Below are positions 1 to 5,231 of a stretch of DNA of 6,355 nucleotides, piece after piece. The stretch comes from Candidatus Scybalocola fimicaballi. Lineage in GTDB: Bacteria; Bacteroidota; Bacteroidia; Bacteroidales; Paludibacteraceae. Location: positions 1-6,355 of the forward strand of contig DCIP01000142.1 in assembly GCA_002317115.1 (NCBI GenBank), written 5' to 3'. Under the pieces are notes generated by a model. The model was not told where the DNA came from, made no database searches, and saw nothing but the letters and a program-made list of their open reading frames with translations. Position numbers and translations under genes: made by a program. Position 1 is the stretch's first letter; every line of letters begins with the position of its first letter.

Positions 1-2
1 GT

Positions 3-1169
3 GATATCTATTACTCTATCCGTGAGGGAGACGGTTGGTCGAGAGCAATCAACCCTGGAGCCCCTCTAAACTCAAAGCATTGGGAGACATATCCAAGTTT
101 GAGCCCAACTGGTGATGAACTTTATTTTGCCAGCACACGTCCGGGTGGAATGGGAAAATCGGATATCTGGAAATGTAAGGTGAAGATCAAGGACGACGGA
201 ATGCTGGAATTTTCTGAGCCTGTCAATATGGGGGCTCCAATCAACACTGCCGATGATGAGCAGTCTCCTTTCATCCACGCAGACAACCATACTTTGTTCT
301 TCTCATCAAAAGGACACAAGGGATTGGGTAAGATGGATATCTTCGTTTCCTACAAGGATGAGAATGGCAAGTGGAGCCAGCCTAAGAACATGGGTTATCC
401 TCTCAACACTTGTAGAGATGAGATCGGTTTTGTGGTGAATGCCAATGGAGACAAGGCTTTCTATTCGTCGGATGGTCAGGAGAAGAACGGCAAGGGTAGA
501 GAGGTGTATGAGATCGACATGAACAAGAGTCCGTTGAAGCCTTTGAAGAAGATGAAATACAGCAGAGGTAAGATTGTGGATGAGGCTACAGGAAAACCAA
601 TCCAGACTAAGATCAACGTCTATAGTATCAAGACAAATGAAAAAGTCTTTACCTCAGTTTCCGATAAGTCGACGGGAGAATTTGTCACTTGTGTGCCAGA
701 GGGAGAGGAGACTGGATTGAATGTCAACAAACGTGGCTATATGCTAATCAGTGAGCATTTCGACAACGATAAGTCGGTTAAACTTGACAATAAGAAGGGA
801 ATGGCACTTGAGAAGATTGAGGTCGGCAAGAAGATCACGTTGAAGAATATCTTCTACGATTTCGACAAGTCTACATTGAAGACTGCTTCATATAATGAGT
901 TGGGCAACTTGATCCAGTTTATGAAGACCAACCCGACAGTCAAGATTCGTTTATGTGGACATACCGACAGCAAGGGTAATGCAGAGTATAACAAGAAATT
1001 GTCTGACACACGTGCAAAGACAGCCTACGATTACCTTGTGAAGAATGGCATCAACGCCTCACGTTTGGAATATAAAGGTTACGGTGCAGAGCAACCAATT
1101 GCTGACAACAAAACAGACGAGGGTAGAGCATTGAACCGTCGCACAGAGTTCTTGATTATAGCAAAATAA
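3..1169 (+). CDS. OmpA-family outer-membrane protein with PD40 propeller repeats and CRD (3' part, start outside window)
   Basis: The open frame runs from the window edge (first full codon at 3) to TAA at 1167-1169, so 388 C-terminal residues are visible and the N-terminus is missing. In order there are WD40-like PD40 blades (about 3-530, with recurring 'SPxGDxLYFxS' and 'DIxxS' strands), a carboxypeptidase-regulatory-like domain opening with 'GKIVDEATGKPI' (about 570-770), and an OmpA C-terminal domain (about 828-1160). The OmpA domain has 'FYDFDKSTL' and 'GHTDSKG', and keeps the Asp (codon 966-968) and Arg (codon 1011-1013) that bind diaminopimelate of peptidoglycan in this family. Propeller-CRD-OmpA is the order known for PorE of the Porphyromonas type IX secretion system, which also has an upstream TPR region that would lie outside this window. 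Bacteroidota carry many paralogues with this build, so PorE is only one possibility. Expected location: periplasmic face of the outer membrane, tethered to peptidoglycan. It converges with the CoA-transferase gene. Confidence 0.93.
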   Translation, partial: DIYYSIREGDGWSRAINPGAPLNSKHWETYPSLSPTGDELYFASTRPGGMGKSDIWKCKVKIKDDGMLEFSEPVNMGAPINTADDEQSPFIHADNHTLFFSSKGHKGLGKMDIFVSYKDENGKWSQPKNMGYPLNTCRDEIGFVVNANGDKAFYSSDGQEKNGKGREVYEIDMNKSPLKPLKKMKYSRGKIVDEATGKPIQTKINVYSIKTNEKVFTSVSDKSTGEFVTCVPEGEETGLNVNKRGYMLISEHFDNDKSVKLDNKKGMALEKIEVGKKITLKNIFYDFDKSTLKTASYNELGNLIQFMKTNPTVKIRLCGHTDSKGNAEYNKKLSDTRAKTAYDYLVKNGINASRLEYKGYGAEQPIADNKTDEGRALNRRTEFLIIAK

Positions 1170-1240
1170 CGTTGACGTTGACGTTAACGTTGACGAAGAT
1201 CAAAATCAAAACGAAGACGAAAACGATATCGTTATAAACA
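1167..1240 (+). repeat. Hexamer array of in-frame stop codons after the OmpA-family gene
   Basis: Starting at the stop codon, the DNA follows a 6-nt period up to the terminator hairpin. In the gene's own frame it reads TAA-CGT-TGA-CGT-TGA-CGT-TAA-CGT-TGA (1167-1193), giving five in-frame stops. The following units (about 1194-1240) keep the period but have decayed: CGA-AGA, TCA-AAA, CGA-AAA, CGA-TAT, CGT-TAT, with the stop triplets mostly one base away from TRA. A 12-bp perfect palindrome, AACGATATCGTT, lies at 1222-1233. Function unknown. The same element follows two other genes in this window. Confidence 0.85.
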
Positions 1241-1277
1241 AAAAAACGGTCGGAGATTAATTCTCCGACCGTTTTTT
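1241..1277. terminator. Bidirectional intrinsic terminator between convergent genes
   Basis: This is a perfect 16-bp inverted repeat (AAAAAACGGTCGGAGA at 1241-1256 against its complement at 1262-1277) with a 5-nt loop. The stem is GC-rich near the loop, flanked by A-run and T-run on both sides, so on either strand the hairpin ends in a U-tract. It can serve the OmpA-family gene from the left and the CoA-transferase gene from the right. Confidence 0.93.
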
Positions 1278-1278
1278 G

Positions 1279-1311
1279 TTATTGTCAACGTCAACGTTAA
1301 CGTCAGCGTTA
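1279..1311 (-). repeat. Hexamer array of in-frame stop codons after the CoA-transferase gene
   Basis: Read on the minus strand from the stop codon (1311-1309), the array is TAA-CGC-TGA-CGT-TAA-CGT-TGA-CGT-TGA-CAA-TAA. That is six in-frame stops in 33 nt, after which the hairpin begins within 2 nt. The unit is TRACGN, as in the two other arrays. It also forms an imperfect inverted repeat with the facing array (1177-1195 against 1289-1307, one mismatch), so the two arrays bracket the shared terminator. Confidence 0.85.
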
Positions 1312-2793
1312 AATATACTGAGTCAATCTCATATCACCCTTCTCTGCGAATGCAGTGTGGAATGCGAATGCGTTCTTCAAAGAGTGAGGAGTGTGAGTTG
1401 CGCCACCAAGCTTCAAGTAATCCCACATCAACTGCTTGTAGTCTGGGTGAACACAGTTCTCGATGATTGTCTTAGCTCTCTCAAGTGGAGCAAGACCACG
1501 AAGGTCGGCGATACCCTGCTCAGTGATAAGGATCTTAACTGAGTGCTCGCTGTGGTCGCAGTGGCTAACCATTGGAACGATAGGAGAGATAAGTCCGCCC
1601 TTCTGGATTGATGGACAAGTGAAGATAGAGATGTAAGCGTTTCTTGTGAAATCACCACTACCACCGATACCGTTCATCATCTTTGTTCCAAGCACGTGAG
1701 TTGAGTTGACATTACCGAAGATGTCAGCCTCAAGAGCAGTGTTGATTGTGATCAAACCTAAACGACGGATGATCTCAGGGTTGTTAGAGATCTCGATAGG
1801 GCGAAGAAGCACCTTGTCGCCGAAGAACTTAAGGTTTGAGTAGATATCCTTAGTTACGTCTGTACTTGTTGTAAGAGAGCAACCAGAAGCGAATGAGATT
1901 CTTCCCTTCTGCATCAAATCGATAACAGCGTCCTGGATAACCTCTGTGTACATTGTGAATGTAGGCACATCCTTGTTGTCGCCAAGAGAGTAAAGGACAG
2001 CGTTAGCCACGTTACCCACACCACTCTGGATTGGAAGGAACTCAGGTGGCACTGTGCCGCGCTTCAACTCGTTAGCCAAGAAATCAGCAACGTTCTGACC
2101 GATCTTAGCTGTTGTAGCGTCAACCTCAGTAAACTTAGCCACGTTAGTGAACTCGTTCGACTCAACGATAGCTACAATCTTCTTTGGATCTACCTTGATT
2201 GTCTTCTCACCTGCGCGGTCAGACACTGTGTAGATTGGAAGCTCCTTTCTGTAAGGTGGATTAGCAGGAATGAAGATATCGTGCATTCCGTAAAGCTCCT
2301 TTGGCTGAGTGCTGTTAAGCTCGATGATGATCTTGTCTGCCAACATACAAGCTGTTGGTGCAAGACCTACACCAGCTGTTGGAAGGATCTCTCCATCAGG
2401 AGTGACGTCTGCTGCCTCAACAACAGCGAAATCCAACTTGCCGTAGAAACCGTATCTCAATTCCTGTGAAAGGTGAGACAAATGCATGTCGCTGTACTTG
2501 ACAGCTCCGGAGTTGATTCCATTACGCAAATCCTTGCTGCTCTGGTATGGAGCACGGAAGTTGATTGCGTTTGCTCTTGTCAACGCACCGTCAAGCATAT
2601 CTCCAGATGATGCTCCAGTGTAGACGTTGATTTTGAACTCTTTACCCTCATTGTGTAGTTTTTCAGCCATTGCTGCGATTGCTGATGGAACAACCTTTGG
2701 TGTTCCTGCTGCTGTAAAACCGCTGAAGCCTACGTTTGCTCCGTTGAAGAAGAGTGATGCTGCCTCTTCTGCCGACATGATTTTGTATGCCAT
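1309..2793 (-). CDS. Acetyl-CoA hydrolase/transferase family protein, probable succinyl-CoA:acetate CoA-transferase
   Basis: This 494-aa cytoplasmic enzyme is full length for the AarC/Cat1-type class I CoA-transferases. These move CoA between succinate and acetate (in some members propionate) through a glutamyl-CoA thioester. Visible family motifs are the glycine-rich N-terminal 'GFSGFTAAGTPK' (22-33), 'QSGVGNVANAV' (256-266), the predicted catalytic Glu284 in 'YTEVIQD', 'NGIGGSGDFTRNA' (374-386) and 'ITEQGIADLRGL' (423-434). In succinate-producing Bacteroidota such an enzyme would recover CoA from succinyl-CoA while making acetyl-CoA or propionyl-CoA products; the exact acceptor cannot be read from sequence. 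The ATG at 2793 is supported by the homologous N-terminus and by a consensus Bacteroidota promoter about 40 nt upstream. An AGGA lies only 2 nt from the ATG, too close to be a normal Shine-Dalgarno. The gene is transcribed alone and ends in a stop array and terminator. Confidence 0.93.
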   Translation of the reverse strand: MAYKIMSAEEAASLFFNGANVGFSGFTAAGTPKVVPSAIAAMAEKLHNEGKEFKINVYTGASSGDMLDGALTRANAINFRAPYQSSKDLRNGINSGAVKYSDMHLSHLSQELRYGFYGKLDFAVVEAADVTPDGEILPTAGVGLAPTACMLADKIIIELNSTQPKELYGMHDIFIPANPPYRKELPIYTVSDRAGEKTIKVDPKKIVAIVESNEFTNVAKFTEVDATTAKIGQNVADFLANELKRGTVPPEFLPIQSGVGNVANAVLYSLGDNKDVPTFTMYTEVIQDAVIDLMQKGRISFASGCSLTTSTDVTKDIYSNLKFFGDKVLLRPIEISNNPEIIRRLGLITINTALEADIFGNVNSTHVLGTKMMNGIGGSGDFTRNAYISIFTCPSIQKGGLISPIVPMVSHCDHSEHSVKILITEQGIADLRGLAPLERAKTIIENCVHPDYKQLMWDYLKLGGATHTPHSLKNAFAFHTAFAEKGDMRLTQYI

Positions 2794-2830
2794 ATTCCTG
2801 AATTTTTATACAGTTTGCTTAACTTTTCGG

Positions 2831-2861
2831 CAAAATTACACCTTTTTTATGTATAAACAAA
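2831..2861 (-). promoter_or_regulatory. Bacteroidota-type promoter of the CoA-transferase gene
   Basis: On the minus strand a -33 box TTTG (2861-2858) is followed after exactly 19 nt by TAATTTTG (2838-2831), which matches the -7 consensus TAnnTTTG perfectly. Transcription would begin near 2820-2826, leaving a leader of about 30 nt before the ATG at 2793. The gap to the previous gene is only 86 bp and holds no hairpin terminator, so read-through from that gene is also possible. Confidence 0.8.
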
Positions 2862-2879
2862 GAATTTTATTTCTTTTTG

Positions 2880-3671
2880 TCACTCTTTGTCCTTGTTTGA
2901 CTGCAGTTTGTCTGGCTTAATCCAATTTGTATTGTGGATTACACCTCTTAAAGTGATATCAATATCTTTGTTTGTGTTAATCACGTCAACCAACTGAGAT
3001 ATGATATTTGAGAGATTGACAATAGTCTCGGTGCTGATTGATTTTTTGAATTTCATGGTCAGCTGCTGACGTCCGGAAAGTCTCAATGACAAAGTCGTTT
3101 GTTTTGAACGGTTTTTTTCAATGGCGTAATCTAGCTTATGCTTTTTTGCGACATTGCTGAGCACTATATCAAGAGTGTTCTGATTGATATCCATCAACTT
3201 GCTCATTTTTGCCATCTCCACACTCCATTGTTTTTCCCAGATCTTTTCAGCCTCTTCATAATTGTCCACCGCATAGATTGCCTGTTCTGGAGTGTTGGCC
3301 TCAATTATGAATGGATCGTTTGATTTATTTATATCAATTAGAGTAATATAGAAATCGCTCCAATAACGTGGCTCTCTCACGCTTGCCAATAAATCATGCC
3401 CATCCTTATGAAGCACAAGACCTGCGTATAGTTTGGTGTATCTAGCGTATACTTGCAAATATTTGTCTTGCATTTCGCCGCTAATTTCCTCAAAACCGTT
3501 TTCTTTCAGCTTCTTTATTATTTGTTCTGTTTTAGCGTCGTTTGCCGACAATCGTTCTGCTGGTTTGACTGGCAGTTTAAGTGCTGAAATGAGATATTTC
3601 TGATGTATATCTATAGATGTTTGATTGGAATCAAGCATCTTCTTTAATGTCTCTTTAGTGAATTTTGCCAT
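2880..3671 (-). CDS. Hypothetical protein, soluble, family not recognised
   Basis: I do not recognise this 263-aa protein. It has no signal peptide, no hydrophobic segment long enough to cross a membrane and no cysteine, so it is probably cytoplasmic. The sequence is highly charged. A predicted helical N-terminal part (about 1-85, Lys/Glu rich) is followed by a mixed segment with 'REPRYWSDFYITLIDI' (99-114), another helical stretch rich in Glu and Trp (127-160), and a C-terminal domain (about 190-250) with alternating hydrophobic residues. Codon use and composition look like its neighbours, though somewhat more A+T rich. It has its own promoter (3687-3717) and is separated from the upstream operon by a terminator. 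Its TGA stop is followed by neither a hairpin nor a stop array, so its transcript may run into the CoA-transferase gene. Start chosen at ATG 3671, correctly placed behind the promoter; no Shine-Dalgarno is seen. Confidence 0.85.
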   Translation of the reverse strand: MAKFTKETLKKMLDSNQTSIDIHQKYLISALKLPVKPAERLSANDAKTEQIIKKLKENGFEEISGEMQDKYLQVYARYTKLYAGLVLHKDGHDLLASVREPRYWSDFYITLIDINKSNDPFIIEANTPEQAIYAVDNYEEAEKIWEKQWSVEMAKMSKLMDINQNTLDIVLSNVAKKHKLDYAIEKNRSKQTTLSLRLSGRQQLTMKFKKSISTETIVNLSNIISQLVDVINTNKDIDITLRGVIHNTNWIKPDKLQSNKDKE

Positions 3672-3686
3672 GACGTGAATTTTTTA

Positions 3687-3717
3687 CAAAGTTAGGATAT
3701 CATCCTCAAAACACAAA
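3687..3717 (-). promoter_or_regulatory. Bacteroidota-type promoter of the 263-aa hypothetical gene
   Basis: On the minus strand TTTG (3717-3714) is followed after 19 nt by TAACTTTG (3694-3687), a perfect TAnnTTTG. The predicted leader is about 10 nt. The TTTG box is built from the last T residues of the preceding terminator (3716-3745), so terminator and promoter overlap by 2 bp. The spacer contains a small dyad, AGGAT-nnn-ATCCT, at 3694-3706, a possible operator. Confidence 0.8.
3694..3706. promoter_or_regulatory. Small dyad inside promoter spacer, possible operator
   Basis: Two 5-bp arms, AGGAT and ATCCT, are separated by 3 nt and lie between the -33 and -7 boxes, where a bound repressor would block RNA polymerase. 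The arms are short and could be chance; no regulator gene is visible nearby. Confidence 0.25.
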
Positions 3718-3745
3718 AAGAGGCACTGAAATCAGTACCTCTTTT
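3716..3745 (-). terminator. Intrinsic terminator of the barrel/FISUMP operon
   Basis: The inverted repeat pairs 3716-3729 with 3732-3745: AAAAGAGG, one non-Watson-Crick position (3724/3737), then ACTGA, closed by a short A/T loop. In minus-strand RNA the odd position is a G-U wobble, but in plus-strand RNA it is a C-A mismatch, so the hairpin is better suited to the minus-strand operon. A run of U follows the stem. Confidence 0.88.
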
Positions 3746-3746
3746 G

Positions 3747-3776
3747 TTATCGTCAACGTTATCGTTATCGTCATTA
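3747..3776 (-). repeat. Hexamer array of in-frame stop codons after the FISUMP gene
   Basis: Read on the minus strand from the stop codon (3776-3774): TAA-TGA-CGA-TAA-CGA-TAA-CGT-TGA-CGA-TAA. That is six in-frame stops in 30 nt. The next codon is CAA and the hairpin starts at 3745. The unit is again TRACGN, here mostly TAACGA, and its end matches the CoA-transferase array in detail (TGA-C-A/G-A-TAACAAAA just before the stem). Confidence 0.85.
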
Positions 3777-5219
3777 CGGTTCTACCCAGATTGCACGGAT
3801 AGTGAATCCACTTCGGCGGCTCAACGGTGTGACCTGTACACCTTCTACGTTGTCGAAAGTCACGCTCCAGCTCAAGTAGTCGTTGTTAGCGAATGCGGCG
3901 CTTGTCCAATACCATCCCTGAACACCTTGCATTCTAAGGTCGAACTCGTCCTTGCTACCAGCAGCTGGCAAGAAGATTGAGTTTTCATTTCCTTCTCTCT
4001 TGCTCTTCACCTCGTAACCTTGTGTGTTCTCCATCTTAACCCAAGTCCAAGTACACTCGTTGATCAATTCCATAAAGTCTTCTCTTGTTGGAATCTTCCA
4101 GTATCCACCCCAGTTATGGACTGCTGCGTCACGTGTGCCGTTAAGAATACCACCCCTGTTAGTGTAGCCAGTCATTGAAAGCTGGTCTAATGTTTTTCCG
4201 AATGTTGAGCAGTTGCCCGACTCGTAGCTTGACTTAGATATTGTGTCGCCCCAAGCATAGAATTTACCCCAGTCTGTTGGAGTGTTTGCTCCGACGTTGC
4301 AAGATGCCCAAAGGTTACCGCTTGGAAGTCCAAGATCAATCCAAGTGTGTCCGGCTGCTACACCATGGCCTGGTTTTGTCGGTGTATTGCCGAATATGTC
4401 TCCACCTTCAACATCCTCCCATGTCTCACCCTTATCCCAAGAGATCATCAACTTGCCATCTTCAATCTTTAGGGAAGGCGTCTTGCCATCCTGACCTACG
4501 GCTGAACCGATAGCTTCCCAAGTGACTCCATTGTCGTAGCTGATGTACCAAACACCGTCTTGAATCTTAAGTTCTGGACAGATACCGTTTTCTCCATCCT
4601 TACCGTTTTCTCCGGTAGCCTTGCCCATGACCTCCCAAGTCTTCCCCTGGTCGTATGAGATCATCCAGAATCCGTTTTCGATCTTCATTAGTGGAGCAAT
4701 ACCGGCACCACCTTGTCCGGCTTCTCCCTGTGCTCCTTGGTCTCCCTTGTCTCCTTTCTTACCTTCAGCCAACACCATCTTGCCGTTCTCGTCAAGAAGC
4801 CATTCACCGTTAAGAGTCCAGTAGTGATAACCATCGTGAGCAATCTTGACACCGATTACTGGAATGTATGATGATCCGTCAGGGTTGGTGACTGTACCAT
4901 CCTTACCATTTTCTCCGTTCTTACCATCCTTTCCATTGTGCAACTCAACGTATTCGCCGTCGGTGAATGATATCACGTAACCATCAGACATTTTATATAC
5001 AGCCTCAATGCTGACTTTTTTAGCCTGTTGCTGAAGTAGTTTATGAATATTCTCAGAGTTCTTGTTGATAGTGTTGCAAATGTTCTCAAGATAAGTAAAT
5101 CTATCCTCAAGTCTGTATAGTCTGTTTCTGTCGGAGATGTCATCTCTCTCCTCGCAACCTGTGAAAACAGAAAGTCCCAATAAGATAGGGAGTGCTTTGA
5201 TAATGTACTTAAGTCTCAT
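3774..5219 (-). CDS. Surface lipoprotein with DUF4988-like region, collagen-like segments, Asp-box repeats and C-terminal FISUMP domain
   Basis: The 481-aa protein begins with a lipoprotein signal (Lys/Arg start, hydrophobic 6-19, lipobox 'FTGC' with Cys22 as the lipid site). The acidic 'EERDD' directly after the cysteine resembles the Bacteroidota surface-export signal, so display on the cell surface is inferred. Residues 30-65 look like a short coiled coil. Next come 'DGYVISFTDGE' (79-89), Gly-X-Y collagen-like runs (96-108, 153-171), and 'YWTLNGEWLLDENG' (133-146), all typical of the Bacteroides DUF4988/PL29-N type front end. Three copies of a 'LKIxDGxWxISYDxGxTWE' unit follow (177-269). 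The end (about 291-479) is a FISUMP domain: 'WIDLGLPSGNLWASCNVGA', 'FYAWGD', 'GGYWKIPTREDFMELI', 'NSIFLPAAG', 'YWTS'. Such proteins are common in gut Bacteroidales, but their ligand is unknown. It follows the barrel gene by 9 nt. Confidence 0.9.
   Translation of the reverse strand: MRLKYIIKALPILLGLSVFTGCEERDDISDRNRLYRLEDRFTYLENICNTINKNSENIHKLLQQQAKKVSIEAVYKMSDGYVISFTDGEYVELHNGKDGKNGENGKDGTVTNPDGSSYIPVIGVKIAHDGYHYWTLNGEWLLDENGKMVLAEGKKGDKGDQGAQGEAGQGGAGIAPLMKIENGFWMISYDQGKTWEVMGKATGENGKDGENGICPELKIQDGVWYISYDNGVTWEAIGSAVGQDGKTPSLKIEDGKLMISWDKGETWEDVEGGDIFGNTPTKPGHGVAAGHTWIDLGLPSGNLWASCNVGANTPTDWGKFYAWGDTISKSSYESGNCSTFGKTLDQLSMTGYTNRGGILNGTRDAAVHNWGGYWKIPTREDFMELINECTWTWVKMENTQGYEVKSKREGNENSIFLPAAGSKDEFDLRMQGVQGWYWTSAAFANNDYLSWSVTFDNVEGVQVTPLSRRSGFTIRAIWVEP
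4407..4691 (-). repeat. Three protein-level repeats carrying Asp-box motifs within the FISUMP lipoprotein
   Basis: Residues 177-271 hold three tandem copies of about 22-38 aa. Each contains S-x-D-x-G-x-T-W: SYDQGKTW (188-195), SYDNGVTW (227-234) and SWDKGETW (260-267). This matches the Asp-box motif of BNR repeats in sialidases. The first two copies are followed by a Gly-rich linker (GENGKDG, GQDGKTP). The third is the most diverged, suggesting duplication with later drift. Confidence 0.8.
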
Positions 5220-5226
5220 AATTAAA

Positions 5227-5231
5227 TCCTA
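5227..5231 (-). promoter_or_regulatory. Shine-Dalgarno-like AGGA overlapping the upstream stop codon
   Basis: Minus-strand TAGGA: the TAG stop of the barrel gene (5231-5229) also supplies the AG of AGGA, 7 nt before the ATG at 5219. This is the only well-spaced Shine-Dalgarno candidate in the window and supports both the start choice and coupled translation of the pair. Confidence 0.55.

Noticed and set aside
1171..1310. CRISPR array or mobile-element ends
   Set aside because: The 6-nt units have no spacers and no fixed-length repeat, and there is no transposase or target-site duplication. The large inverted repeat is a terminator flanked by stop arrays.
1276..1542. Plus-strand open frame of 88 codons
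   Set aside because: It lies opposite the 3' end of the CoA-transferase gene, starts in the terminator and stop-array region, and has no recognisable protein character.
2840..2880. Weak AAAGAA/TTCTTT pairing after the 263-aa gene as a terminator
   Set aside because: The stem is short, A+T only and imperfect, and it overlaps the -33 box of the next promoter; not convincing as a hairpin terminator.
3774..4346. Diversity-generating retroelement target in the FISUMP domain
   Set aside because: No template repeat, reverse transcriptase or A-to-N biased variable region is visible in the window.
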